Program-made: the position numbers and the translations under genes
In this document: positions 37,091 to 46,098 of the stretch, in pieces
Layout of the letters: each line of letters opens with the position of its first letter
How positions within the stretch are numbered: the stretch's first letter is position 1
Notes under the pieces: model-generated
Databases searched by the model: none
Told to the model about the DNA's origin: nothing
Seen by the model: the letters and a program-made list of their open reading frames with translations, nothing else
Origin: VBCG01 sp044226535
GTDB lineage: Bacteria; Pseudomonadota; Gammaproteobacteria; Burkholderiales; Casimicrobiaceae
DNA: 64,000 nt
NCBI GenBank assembly: GCA_044226535.1
Contig: JBGAGT010000007.1
Location: 1-64,000 of the forward strand
Direction of reading: 5' to 3'

Positions 37091-37909
37091 ATGACCGCCC
37101 CGACCCTCGACATCCGCATCGACGCCGGCGTCGCGCGCGTGGCGCTGTCGCGCGAGGCGGTGCACAACGCCTTCGACGACGCGTTGATCGCCGACTTGAC
37201 GCAGGCCTTCCGCGCGCTGGGCGCCGACGCGGCCGTGCGCGTGGTCGTGCTGTCGGGCAAGGGCGCGAGCTTCTGCGCCGGCGCCGACCTCGCGTGGATG
37301 CGCCGCATGGCGCATTACCACTACGACCAGAACCTCGCCGACGCCGGCGCGCTGGCGGCGATGCTCGCCGCGCTCGCCGAGCTGCCGAAGCCCACGCTGG
37401 CGCGCGTGCATGGCGCGGCCTACGGGGGTGGCACGGGCCTCGTGGCCTGCTGCGACATCGCCGTCGCCGGCCCCCGCGCGAGCTTCGCGCTGTCGGAGGT
37501 GCGGCTCGGCCTCATCCCCTCGACCATCGGTCCCTACGTGGTGCGCGCCATCGGGGCGCGCGCCGCGCAGCGATACTTCCTCACCGGCGAGCGCTTCGGC
37601 GCCGGGGAGGCGCTGCGCATCGGCCTCGTCCACGAACTCGCGACCGACGAGACGCTCGACGCGCGCGTCGACGCGCTGATCGACGCGCTGCTGCGCTCGG
37701 GCCCCGCCGCGCAAGGCGCGGCCAAGGATCTCCTGCGCGCCATCGGCGGCGCGCGCATCGACGCCGCGCTGATCGCCGACACCGCGCGGCGCATCGCCGA
37801 CGTGCGCGCATCCGCCGAGGCCAAGGAAGGGCTCGCCGCCTTCCTCGACAAGCGCGCGCCGGCCTGGGCGGCGCAGCTGCCGCCGCCGGCCAAGCCACCG
37901 AAAGGCTAG
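37091..37909 (+). CDS. liuC: Enoyl-CoA hydratase, probable methylglutaconyl-CoA hydratase
   Basis: Crotonase-fold protein of 272 residues. The oxyanion-hole segments are SGKGASFCAGADLAWM and HGAAYGGGTGLVACCDIAV. Catalytic-region SEVRLGLIPSTIGPYVV carries the conserved Glu. Position between liuB and liuD supports methylglutaconyl-CoA hydratase. ATG 37091 is four bases after the liuB stop. Confidence 0.9.
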   Translation: MTAPTLDIRIDAGVARVALSREAVHNAFDDALIADLTQAFRALGADAAVRVVVLSGKGASFCAGADLAWMRRMAHYHYDQNLADAGALAAMLAALAELPKPTLARVHGAAYGGGTGLVACCDIAVAGPRASFALSEVRLGLIPSTIGPYVVRAIGARAAQRYFLTGERFGAGEALRIGLVHELATDETLDARVDALIDALLRSGPAAQGAAKDLLRAIGGARIDAALIADTARRIADVRASAEAKEGLAAFLDKRAPAWAAQLPPPAKPPKG

Positions 37910-37912
37910 CCC

Positions 37913-38545
37913 CTGGACGCCCTCGACCATTTCGACACCTGGCAGCTCGTGGCCCTGGCGGCCACGCTCGGCTGGGCGAGCGGCGTGCGGCTCTATGCCG
38001 TGCTGTTCATCGTCGGCGGCCTGGGATTCCTGCACTGGATCCCGCTGCCGGGTGCGCTTTCCGCGCTGGCGCATCCCTACGTGCTCGCCGCCTCGGGCTT
38101 CATGTTCGTGGTCGAGTTCTTCGCCGACAAGATCCCCGGCGTGGACAGCGCCTGGGATTTCGTGCAGACCTTCGTGCGCATCCCGGCGGGCGCCGCGCTG
38201 GCCGCCAGCGTGTTCGGCGACGCGGGACCCGCGACCACGCTGGCCGCGGCGATCCTCGGCGGATCGCTGGCGGCGGGCAGCCATTTCACCAAGTCGGGCA
38301 GCCGGGTGCTCATCAACCATTCGCCCGAGCCCTTTTCCAACTGGGCGGCCTCGTTCGGCGAGGACCTCGCGGTGGGCACGCTGCTGTGGCTGGTGTTCGC
38401 CTATCCGCTCGCCGCGCTGGTCGTGGTGCTGCTGCTGGTGCTGGCGATGATCTGGATCCTGCCGAAGCTCCTGCGCGTGCTGCGCGGCATCTTCCGCCGC
38501 ATCGCCGCGCTGTTCGGCCACCTTTCCGACTCGGAGCGGGCGTGA
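37913..38545 (+). CDS. DUF4126 integral membrane protein
   Basis: Protein of about 210 residues with five or six hydrophobic helices. It carries the DUF4126 opening ATLGWASGVRLYAVLF and the motif FFADKIPGVDSAWD. No ATG is near the expected N-terminus: CTG 37913 gives a family-like start (xDALDHFDTWQLVALAA) with AAAGG seven bases upstream, while GTG 37949 is the alternative. Function unknown. It interrupts the liu series between liuC and liuD. Confidence 0.75.
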   Translation: MDALDHFDTWQLVALAATLGWASGVRLYAVLFIVGGLGFLHWIPLPGALSALAHPYVLAASGFMFVVEFFADKIPGVDSAWDFVQTFVRIPAGAALAASVFGDAGPATTLAAAILGGSLAAGSHFTKSGSRVLINHSPEPFSNWAASFGEDLAVGTLLWLVFAYPLAALVVVLLLVLAMIWILPKLLRVLRGIFRRIAALFGHLSDSERA

Positions 38546-38552
38546 GGACGGC

Positions 38553-38993
38553 ATGCTGAGACCCCTCGACGGGCTGCTGGTGCTGCCGATGGCGGCACTG
38601 GCGCTGTGGACCTTCATCGTCGCGCTGCTGCTGTTCCGCCGCCGCGTCGCCGAGATGAGGGCGAAGCGCATCCATCCGCAGGCCGTCGCCGCGGCGCGCG
38701 ACATGACCGCCAAGCTCGAGGACAACCGCGCGTCCGACCACTACCGCAACCTCTTCGAGTCGCCGGTGCTGTTCTACGCGGCGCTGCTGGCGGCGCTGGT
38801 CCTGCACGCGAGCTCCTGGCTGCTCATCGTGCTGGCGTGGGCCTACGTCGCGCTGCGCATCGTCCACGGCGTCATCCACACCGGCTACAACAAGGTGATG
38901 CACCGGCTGTACGCCTTCGCGGCCTCGCTGGCGGTGCTGCTGGCGATCTGGGTCGTGGTCCTGCTGGCCGCGCTGCGGGTGGCGAGCCTGTGA
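38553..38993 (+). CDS. MAPEG-family small membrane protein
   Basis: Protein of 146 residues, four transmembrane helices. MAPEG-like features are DNRASDHYRNLFESPVLFYAALL and AYVALRIVHGVIHTGYNKVMHR. Eukaryotic members are glutathione-dependent; the bacterial role is unknown. It starts seven bases after the DUF4126 gene, so the two are likely co-expressed. Confidence 0.82.
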   Translation: MLRPLDGLLVLPMAALALWTFIVALLLFRRRVAEMRAKRIHPQAVAAARDMTAKLEDNRASDHYRNLFESPVLFYAALLAALVLHASSWLLIVLAWAYVALRIVHGVIHTGYNKVMHRLYAFAASLAVLLAIWVVVLLAALRVASL

Positions 38994-38998
38994 GCGCC

Positions 38999-39095
38999 GA
39001 TACCCGTCATTCCCGCGCAGGCGGCAGCCGTCCTCGTCATTCCCGCGCAAGCGGGAGCCGTCCTCGTCATTCCCGCGCAAGCGGGAATCCCGAAC
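38999..39095. repeat. Three tandem dispersed palindromic repeats before liuD
   Basis: Units read CGTCATTCCCGCGCAAGCGG, the first degenerate (GCGCAGGCGGCAG). The last ends only a few bases from the liuD ATG, occupying the place where a ribosome-binding site would be. Confidence 0.85.
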
Positions 39096-39099
39096 CGCG

Positions 39100-41151
39100 A
39101 TGATCCGCCGCCTCTTGATCGCCAACCGCGGCGAGATCGCCGTGCGCGTCGCGCGCACCGCGCGCCGCATGGGCGTGCACACCGTCGCCGTGTACTCGGA
39201 CGCCGACGCGGGCGCGCTGCACGTCGAGGCCTGCGACGAGGCCTGGCGCCTCGGCGGTGCCCTGCCTCGCGAGAGCTACCTCGACGCGGCACGCATCCTC
39301 GACGTCGCGCGGCGCGCGCGCGTCGACGCCATCCACCCCGGCTATGGCTTCCTGTCGGAGAACGCCGCCTTCGCACGCGCCTGCGCCGAGGCCGGCATGG
39401 TGTTCGTGGGTCCGCCGCCCGCGGCGATCGAGGCCATGGGTTCCAAGTCGGCCGCCAAGCGCATCATGGAGAACGCGCAGGTGCCGCTGGTGCCGGGCTA
39501 CCACGGCGACGACCAGTCGCCTGCGCTGCTCGCGGGCGAGGCGGCGCGCATCGGCTACCCGGTGCTGATCAAGGCCGTCGCCGGCGGCGGCGGCAAGGGC
39601 ATGAAGGTCGCGCAAGACGCCGCGGGCTTCGTCGCGGCGCTCGCCTCGGCGCAGCGCGAGGCCAAGGCGGGCTTCGGCGACGATCGCGTGCTGGTCGAGC
39701 GCTACCTTACTTCGCCGCGCCACATCGAGATCCAGGTGTTCGCCGACGCGCACGGCAATGTGGTCTACCTCTTCGAGCGCGACTGCTCGGTGCAGCGGCG
39801 CCACCAGAAGGTCGTCGAGGAGGCGCCCGCGCCGGGCATGACGCACGAGCGCCGCCGCGCCATGGGCGAGGCGGCGGTGGCGGCGGCGCGCGCCATCGGC
39901 TACGTCGGTGCCGGCACGGTCGAGTTCATCGCCGAGCAGGATGGGCGCTTCTACTTCATGGAGATGAACACGCGGCTGCAGGTCGAGCACCCGGTGACCG
40001 AGATGATCACCGGCCTCGACCTCGTCGAATGGCAGCTCCGCGTCGCCGACGGCGAGGTGCTGCCGCGCCGCCAGGACGAGCTCGCCATCGAGGGCCACGC
40101 CATCGAGGCGCGCATCTACGCCGAGGACCCTTCGCGCGACTTCCTGCCGTCGATCGGCCGCATCCGCCACTGGCGCATGCCGCCACCCGCGCCGGGCGTG
40201 CGCGTCGACACGGGCTTCCGCGCGGGCGACGAGGTCTCGCCGTACTACGACCCGATGCTCGCCAAGCTGATCGTGCACGGCCACGACCGCGACGACGCGC
40301 GCGAGCGGCTCGCCGCGGCGCTCGACGGCTGCGAGGTTACCGGCGTCGCCACCAACATCGCCTTCCTGTCGCGGCTCGCCGTGCTGCCGGACTTCGCCGA
40401 GGCGCGCCTCGAGACGGGCCTGATCGACAAGAACCGCGAGGCGCTGACGGGGCCGGCCGCCGCGAATCCGCGCGCGCTGGCGGTCGCGGCCTTCGACGAA
40501 TGGCGGCGCGCGGGCGAGGGTCCGCGCGCGAGTGCGCAGGACGCAGCGGCGGGGTGGGACGCTGGCCCTGCCGGGCCGCGACCACGCTCGCCCTGGGAGG
40601 CGGTCGACGCCTGGTGGCCGAACTCGGCCTCGCATCACGTGGCATTCGATTTCGACGACGGCGGACGCATCGAGCGCGTCGTGCTCTTCCCGCGCGGCGA
40701 CGGTGCGGCGCAGGTCGAGGCCGGTGGGCACCGATTCACCATCGCGCAGCGCGGACCTGCCGAGTCCGGCGAGCGCGCGCTCGACATCGACGGCGAGCGC
40801 GTGACGGCACGCGTCGTCGCGCAGGGCGTGCAGCGCGAGGTCTTCGGTCGCGGGCCCGGGCCGGGCCTGCGGCGGCGGCTCGCGCGCGTCGACCCGCTGT
40901 CGGTGGCCGCGGGTGCGGACGAGGGCGGCGGCCATCTTCGCGCGCCCATGTCCGGCACGATCGTCGCCGTGATGGTCGCCGTCGGCGACGCGGTCGAGAA
41001 GGGCGCGCCGCTGGTCGTGCTCGAGGCGATGAAGATGGAGCACACCATCGTCGCGCCTGCCAGGGGCCGCGTCGCCGCGGTCAACTGCGCCGCGGGCGAA
41101 CGCGTCGCCGAGGGCAGCGACCTCGTCGACGTCGAGGAGTCATCGACATGA
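39100..41151 (+). CDS. liuD: 3-methylcrotonyl-CoA carboxylase, alpha (biotin carboxylase/carrier) subunit
   Basis: Protein of 683 residues. The biotin carboxylase domain includes LIANRGEIAVRV, the ATP-grasp glycine loop KAVAGGGGKGM and MEMNTRLQVEHPVTE. The C-terminal biotinyl domain has the lysine in EAMKMEH (near residue 645). A variable BT-type linker lies between. No convincing Shine-Dalgarno precedes the ATG because a palindromic repeat ends there. The stop overlaps liuE as ATGA. Confidence 0.95.
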   Translation: MIRRLLIANRGEIAVRVARTARRMGVHTVAVYSDADAGALHVEACDEAWRLGGALPRESYLDAARILDVARRARVDAIHPGYGFLSENAAFARACAEAGMVFVGPPPAAIEAMGSKSAAKRIMENAQVPLVPGYHGDDQSPALLAGEAARIGYPVLIKAVAGGGGKGMKVAQDAAGFVAALASAQREAKAGFGDDRVLVERYLTSPRHIEIQVFADAHGNVVYLFERDCSVQRRHQKVVEEAPAPGMTHERRRAMGEAAVAAARAIGYVGAGTVEFIAEQDGRFYFMEMNTRLQVEHPVTEMITGLDLVEWQLRVADGEVLPRRQDELAIEGHAIEARIYAEDPSRDFLPSIGRIRHWRMPPPAPGVRVDTGFRAGDEVSPYYDPMLAKLIVHGHDRDDARERLAAALDGCEVTGVATNIAFLSRLAVLPDFAEARLETGLIDKNREALTGPAAANPRALAVAAFDEWRRAGEGPRASAQDAAAGWDAGPAGPRPRSPWEAVDAWWPNSASHHVAFDFDDGGRIERVVLFPRGDGAAQVEAGGHRFTIAQRGPAESGERALDIDGERVTARVVAQGVQREVFGRGPGPGLRRRLARVDPLSVAAGADEGGGHLRAPMSGTIVAVMVAVGDAVEKGAPLVVLEAMKMEHTIVAPARGRVAAVNCAAGERVAEGSDLVDVEESST

Positions 41152-42095
41152 ATGACGGAGGAAAACTGCCGACCGGGCTGCCGGTGCGCGTGCGCCTGGT
41201 GGAAGTCGGCCCGCGCGACGGGCTGCAGAACGAGAAGGCGATGGTGCCGACCGACGCCAAGGTCGCGCTGATCGACATGCTGTCCGACGCCGGCTGCGCC
41301 TCGGTCGAGGCGACGTCCTTCGTCTCGCCCAAGTGGGTGCCGCAGCTCGCCGACGCCGCGGAGGTGATGGCGCGCATCCGCCGCAAGCCGGGCGTCTCCT
41401 ACCCGGTGCTGGTGCCCAACATGAAGGGCTTCGAAGGCGCGCTCGCCGCGCGCGCCGGCGAGATCGCGATGTTCGTCGCCGCCACCGAGTCGTTCTCGAA
41501 GCGCAACACCAACTGCAGCATCGCCGAGAGCCTCGAGCGCGCGCAGCCGGTGTTCGAGGCCGCGCGCGCCCACGGCATGCGCGTGCGCGGGTACATCTCC
41601 TGCGTGCTGGGCTGCCCCTACGAGGGCGAGGTCGACCCGAAGGTGGTGCGCGACGTCGCCGCGCGCCTCGCGGCGATGGGCGCCTACGAGGTGTCGCTCG
41701 GCGACACCATCGGCACCGGCACCGCGGGCAAGACGCGCGTGCTGATCGCCACCGTCGCCGAGGCGGTGCCGGTGGCGATGCTCGCGGGCCACTTCCACGA
41801 CACCTACGGCCAGGCGCTGACCAACATCTACGCGTCGCTCGAATCGGGCGTCGCCACCTTCGACAGCTCGGTGACGGGCCTGGGCGGCTGTCCCTACGCC
41901 AAGGGCGCGACCGGCAACGTCGCCACCGAGGACGTCGTGTACCTGCTGCAGGGCCTGGGCATCGACTGCGGCGTCGACATGACGGCGCTGCGCCGCGCCG
42001 GCCACTACATCCTCAGCGTGCTCGGCCGCGAGCCGGTGTCGCGCGTCGCCCGGGCGCTGGACGCGCGCGAGCCGCTTCGCGAGGAGGCCCCGTGA
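41148..42095 (+). CDS. liuE: Hydroxymethylglutaryl-CoA lyase
   Basis: Protein of 315 residues cleaving HMG-CoA to acetyl-CoA and acetoacetate, the last step of leucine breakdown. It has the HMGL-like TIM-barrel entry VEVGPRDGLQNEK, the metal-ligand HFHDTYGQALTN and the catalytic cysteine loop GLGGCPYAKGATGNVATED. Translationally coupled to liuD and to the DUF1289 gene. Confidence 0.95.
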   Translation: MNDGGKLPTGLPVRVRLVEVGPRDGLQNEKAMVPTDAKVALIDMLSDAGCASVEATSFVSPKWVPQLADAAEVMARIRRKPGVSYPVLVPNMKGFEGALAARAGEIAMFVAATESFSKRNTNCSIAESLERAQPVFEAARAHGMRVRGYISCVLGCPYEGEVDPKVVRDVAARLAAMGAYEVSLGDTIGTGTAGKTRVLIATVAEAVPVAMLAGHFHDTYGQALTNIYASLESGVATFDSSVTGLGGCPYAKGATGNVATEDVVYLLQGLGIDCGVDMTALRRAGHYILSVLGREPVSRVARALDAREPLREEAP

Positions 42096-42313
42096 GCGCC
42101 GGTGTCGCCTCGCCCTGCATCAGCGTGTGCACGCTCGACGCCTCGCAGACGTATTGCACCGGCTGCCTGCGCACCCTGGGCGAGATCGCGCGCTGGGGCA
42201 CGATGGGCGACGGCGAGCGGCGCGCGCTGGTCGAGGCGCTGCCCGCGCGCCGCGACGCGCTCGCCGCCGGCGCCGATCCCGCCGGCATTGCAGCCGGGAG
42301 GACCACGGCGTGA
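42092..42313 (+). CDS. DUF1289 small cysteine-rich protein
   Basis: Protein of 73 residues with four cysteines in the DUF1289 pattern PCISVCTLD...YCTGCLRTLGEIARW, probably a small metal site. GTG start overlapping the liuE stop, preceded by GAGGAGG. Function unknown. Confidence 0.85.
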   Translation: MSAGVASPCISVCTLDASQTYCTGCLRTLGEIARWGTMGDGERRALVEALPARRDALAAGADPAGIAAGRTTA

Positions 42314-42963
42314 CCATCGCCGACTGGTATTTCGACTTCGTCTCGCCCTTCGCCTACCTGCAGAGCGAGATGCTGCCGGCACTGCGGCCCAAGCTCGACG
42401 TGCGGCCGAAGCCCGTGGTGTTCGGCGCGATCCTCGCCGCCAACGCGCACAAGGGCCCCGCGGAGATTCCCGCCAAGCGCAGCTTCACCTATCGTTTCGC
42501 GCACTGGCAGGCGGGCAAGCTCGGCATTCCTTTCCGCTTCCCGCACCAGCACCCCTTCAATCCGCTGCCGCTCCTGCGCCTCGCCGTCGCCTGCGACGCG
42601 CGCTACGACGCGATCCAGCAGATCTTCCGCTTCGTGTGGCGCGACGGCCGCCTGCCCGACCTGCCGATCGAGTGGGCCGAGCTCGCGCTGGCGCTGGGCG
42701 TCGCCAATCCCGACGCCGCCATCGCCGATCCCGAGGTCAAGGAGGCCCTGCGCCGCAACACCGACGAGGCGATCGCGCGCGGCGTCTGGGGCGTGCCGAC
42801 GCTCGCCATCGGCAGCGAGCTCTTCTGGGGTGCGGACGCGACCGAGATGGCGCGGGAGTACGCCGCGCGCGGGTCGAGCTACGGCGACGCCGAGTACGCG
42901 CGCATCGCCGCCTTGCCGGTCGGCGTGGAGCGCAAGGGCACCGGCGTCAGTCGCAAACCCTGA
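42310..42963 (+). CDS. 2-hydroxychromene-2-carboxylate isomerase-like protein
   Basis: DsbA-fold glutathione-dependent isomerase family, 217 residues. It has DWYFDFVSPFAYLQSE, where the catalytic Ser replaces the Cys of DsbA, and the cis-Pro segment GVWGVPTLAIG. NahD-type enzymes act in naphthalene breakdown, but no aromatic pathway is present here, so the substrate is unknown. GTG start overlapping the DUF1289 stop. Confidence 0.85.
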   Translation: MTIADWYFDFVSPFAYLQSEMLPALRPKLDVRPKPVVFGAILAANAHKGPAEIPAKRSFTYRFAHWQAGKLGIPFRFPHQHPFNPLPLLRLAVACDARYDAIQQIFRFVWRDGRLPDLPIEWAELALALGVANPDAAIADPEVKEALRRNTDEAIARGVWGVPTLAIGSELFWGADATEMAREYAARGSSYGDAEYARIAALPVGVERKGTGVSRKP

Positions 42964-44200
42964 GCACGCCGCGCGCGGCGAGCGCGGCGATCGTCGCCTC
43001 GTCGATGCCGGCCTCGGCGAGCAGCTCGCGGCCGTGCTGCCCCTGGCGCGGCGCCTCGGCCGTCGCACCGCCGCCGGCGCCGTCGAGCTTCCAGGGCGGC
43101 GCGAGCCGCGGCGTGCCGTCGGCGCGCCTTTCCACCATGCCGCGTGCCGCGAACTGCGGGTCGTCGAGCGCCTCGCCGAGCGTCGCGACCGGCGTCACGC
43201 AGCAGTCGACGCCCTCGAGCCTCGCGACCCAGTGCGCGAGCGGCGCCGACGCGAATTGCGCGGCCAGCGCGGCGCGCGTGCGCTCGCCCTCGGGTCCGCG
43301 CGCGAGCCCGAAGGGCGCGAGCTCCTCGCGGCCGAGCGCCGCGCAGAGCGCGCGCCAGAAGCGCTCCTCCAGCGCGCCCACCGCGAGATGGCGGCCATCG
43401 GCGGTGGCGTACACCCCGTAGCAGGGCACGCCGCCGGTGAGGAGGTCGTCGCCGCGCGCGCGGGCCTCGCCGCGCGACAGCGCCTGCAGCGCGAAGTGCT
43501 GGTGCGCGAGCACGGCGTCGGCCATCGCGACGTCGACGCGCGCGCCGCGGCCGGTCGCCTTCGCGCGCACCAGCGCGGCGAGCAGCGGGATGGCCGCGCT
43601 GGCGGCACCGCCCAGGAGGTCGGCGACCTGCAGGTTGGACAGCGCGGGCGGCCCGCCGCGCGCGCCGGTCTCCGCCAGCACGCCGGCGTAGCCGAGGTAG
43701 TTGATGTCATGGCCGGCGCGCAGCGCCCGCGGGCCGTCCTGCCCGTAGCCGCTGATCGACGCGTAGACGAGGCGTGGATTGTGCCGGGACAGCGTCGCGT
43801 AGCCGAGCGACAGCGCGTTCATCACGCCGGGGCGGAAGCCCTCGACCAGCACGTCGGCGCGCCTCGCCAGCGCCAGCACGCAGTCGTGCCCCTCGCGGTC
43901 CTTCAGGTCGATGGCCAGCGAGCGCTTGCCGCGGTTGACGTTGCGGTAGAAGAGGCTCGGCGCGTCGCCCTCGGCGCCGATGGAGCGCGCATAGTCGCCG
44001 GCGCCGGTGTCCTCGACCTTGACCACGTCGGCACCGAGGTCCGCGAGGTATTGCGTGCAGACCGGGCCCGGCAAGAGGCGCGTGAAGTCGAGCACGCGCA
44101 CGCCGGCGAGTGGCGGCGCGCCGGCCGGTGAGCGTTCGGCGCCGCGGCCGTCCGGCGGCGAGGGGCCGGCCTGCAGGCCGTCAGCCGAGGGTGTCGCCAC
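42947..44200 (-). CDS. CaiB/BaiF CoA-transferase family protein, alpha-methylacyl-CoA racemase-like
   Basis: Family III CoA-transferase fold, 417 residues. It has VLDFTRLLPGPVCTQYLADL and, typical of alpha-methylacyl-CoA racemase, GHDINYLGYAGVL (catalytic His), with the Asp in VADLLGG and a GGVPCYGVYATADGR block. It epimerises 2-methyl-branched acyl-CoAs, consistent with branched-chain metabolism nearby. The first 30 residues are low-complexity. It converges with the HCCA-isomerase gene (17-base overlap) and overlaps purK by 20 bases. Confidence 0.82.
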   Translation of the reverse strand: MATPSADGLQAGPSPPDGRGAERSPAGAPPLAGVRVLDFTRLLPGPVCTQYLADLGADVVKVEDTGAGDYARSIGAEGDAPSLFYRNVNRGKRSLAIDLKDREGHDCVLALARRADVLVEGFRPGVMNALSLGYATLSRHNPRLVYASISGYGQDGPRALRAGHDINYLGYAGVLAETGARGGPPALSNLQVADLLGGAASAAIPLLAALVRAKATGRGARVDVAMADAVLAHQHFALQALSRGEARARGDDLLTGGVPCYGVYATADGRHLAVGALEERFWRALCAALGREELAPFGLARGPEGERTRAALAAQFASAPLAHWVARLEGVDCCVTPVATLGEALDDPQFAARGMVERRADGTPRLAPPWKLDGAGGGATAEAPRQGQHGRELLAEAGIDEATIAALAARGVLRVCD

Positions 44201-45344
44201 CGGGGATGCCGAGGATCGCCTTGACGCGACGCGCGGCCGACAGCGCCTCGGGCAAGGTCTGCGCGACGCAGGTCACGTGCCCCATCTTGCGGCCTCGCCG
44301 TGCCTCGGCCTTGCCGTAGAGGTGCAGCCGCGCCTCGCCGATCGCCAGCACCGCGGCCCAGTCGGGCTCGCGCTGCCGCTCGCCCTCGAACCACACGTCG
44401 CCGAGCACGTTGACCATCACCGCGCAGGCATGCGCGGCGGTGGCGCCGAGCGGCATGTCCGCGAGCACGCGGACCTGCTGCTCGAACTGCGAGGTCGCCG
44501 CGGCGTCGAGGGTCCAGTGGCCGCTGTTGTGCGGCCTCGGCGCGATCTCGTTGACCAGCAGCGCGCCGTCGCGCGTGACGAACATCTCGACGCAGAGCAC
44601 GCCGCGGTAGTCGAGCGCCTTCGCGACCGCCAGCGCGATCTCGCGGGCGCGCGCCTCGAGCGCAAGGTCGATGCGCGCCGGCACGATGGTGGTGTCGAGG
44701 ATGCCGTCGCGGTGGAGGTTCTCGGCCACCGGCCAGGTGCAGGCCTCGCCGCTTTCGCGTCGCGCGACGATCACCGAGACCTCGCAGGCGAGGTCGATGC
44801 GCCGCTCCAGCACGCAGGGGGCGCCGCGCTGCGCGGCGAAGGCCGCGGCCGCCTCGTCGCGCGTGGCGACGCGCGCCTGGCCCTTGCCGTCGTAGCCGAG
44901 CCGCGCGCTCTTGACGATGCCGGGCAGCAGCGACTCGGGGATCGCGGCGGCGTCGTCCGCGCTGCGCAGCGCGACGAAGGGCGCGATGGCGACGCCGTGG
45001 CCTTGCAGGAAGGTCTTTTCGCTGATGCGGTCCTGCGCGACCGCCACGCTCGCCGCGGTCGGCGCGACGCGGCAGCGCCGCGCGAGGAATTCGAGCGCGG
45101 CGGCGGGCACGTTCTCGAACTCGGTGGTGGCCGCGCGAGCCAGCGAGGCGAGCCGGGCGAGGCCGTCGGCGTCGAGGTAGTCGGCGTGGAGGTGGCGGTC
45201 GCAGACGGCGGCCGCCGGCCCGTCGCCAGCGGGATCGAGCACCGCGACGCGGTAGCCCAGGCGCTGCGCGGCCATGGCGAACATGCGGCCGAGCTGGCCG
45301 CCGCCGAGCAGCCCGAGCCAGGAGCCGGGCGCGATGGCCGCCAT
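44181..45344 (-). CDS. purK: N5-carboxyaminoimidazole ribonucleotide synthase
   Basis: ATP-grasp enzyme of purine synthesis, 387 residues. It has the N-terminal GLLGGGQLGRMFA, VKSARLGYDGKGQA and the metal-site segment NEIAPRPHNSGHWT. It converts AIR to N5-CAIR for PurE, whose gene lies eleven bases upstream. The ATG giving MAAIAPGSWLGLLGGGQ fits the family start. Confidence 0.95.
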   Translation of the reverse strand: MAAIAPGSWLGLLGGGQLGRMFAMAAQRLGYRVAVLDPAGDGPAAAVCDRHLHADYLDADGLARLASLARAATTEFENVPAAALEFLARRCRVAPTAASVAVAQDRISEKTFLQGHGVAIAPFVALRSADDAAAIPESLLPGIVKSARLGYDGKGQARVATRDEAAAAFAAQRGAPCVLERRIDLACEVSVIVARRESGEACTWPVAENLHRDGILDTTIVPARIDLALEARAREIALAVAKALDYRGVLCVEMFVTRDGALLVNEIAPRPHNSGHWTLDAAATSQFEQQVRVLADMPLGATAAHACAVMVNVLGDVWFEGERQREPDWAAVLAIGEARLHLYGKAEARRGRKMGHVTCVAQTLPEALSAARRVKAILGIPGGDTLG

Positions 45345-45355
45345 CGCGTGGTGCC

Positions 45356-45874
45356 TCAGCCCGGCTTGGCGACCGGCGGCACGCGCATGGCGCGCGCCGC
45401 GGCCGTCTGCCTGTCGCGGAAGGCCGCGAGCCTGCGGGCCAGCGCGGGATCGCCCGCGGCGAGCATCGCCGCCGCGAACAGCGCGGCGTTGGCGGCACCC
45501 GCCTCGCCGATCGCGAAGGTGGCGACGGGAATGCCCTTGGGCATCTGCACGATCGAATGCAGCGAGTCCTCGCCGCGCAGGTACTTGGAAGGGACCGGCA
45601 CGCCGAGCACCGGCACCGTGGTCTTGGCCGCCATCATCCCGGGGAGGTGCGCCGCGCCGCCGGCGCCGGCGATGATGGCGCGAAGGCCGCGCGTCACGGC
45701 GTCCTCGGCGTATTCGAAGAGGTCGTCGGGCATGCGGTGCGCCGACACCACGCGCGCCTCGTTGGGAACGCCGAGGGCGTCGAGCTGCGCGACCGCGTGC
45801 TTCATGATCTCCCAGTCGCTGTCGCTGCCCATCACGACCCCGACCAGCGGGGTGGCCGACTTGCGCTGAACCAT
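45356..45874 (-). CDS. purE: N5-carboxyaminoimidazole ribonucleotide mutase
   Basis: Protein of 172 residues. It has the PurE signatures VGVVMGSDSDWEIMKHA, VVSAHRMPD and AGAGGAAHLPGMMAA. Operon with purK. A GGGAG stretch stands nine bases before the ATG. The 224-base divergent gap to the lytic transglycosylase contains no clear promoter. Confidence 0.96.
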   Translation of the reverse strand: MVQRKSATPLVGVVMGSDSDWEIMKHAVAQLDALGVPNEARVVSAHRMPDDLFEYAEDAVTRGLRAIIAGAGGAAHLPGMMAAKTTVPVLGVPVPSKYLRGEDSLHSIVQMPKGIPVATFAIGEAGAANAALFAAAMLAAGDPALARRLAAFRDRQTAAARAMRVPPVAKPG

Positions 45875-46098
45875 CGAGGATGCTCCCTGGACCTGCGCCG
45901 CGCGGTGCGCGCGAAGCCGCGGCCAATGCGTGGCGCGCGCCTGGCGGGCGCAGCCGATTCTAGCATCGGCCCGCTGCGCGATCGGGTTTCGCGAGCCGCG
46001 GTGCCGGGGTGGACGCGGCGGCGCCGGTGCAACCAAACCGACGCGCGGCGGTCGCATCCCGCGGGGCCGGTTGTCTCGCCGACCTCGGTTCGCCGACA

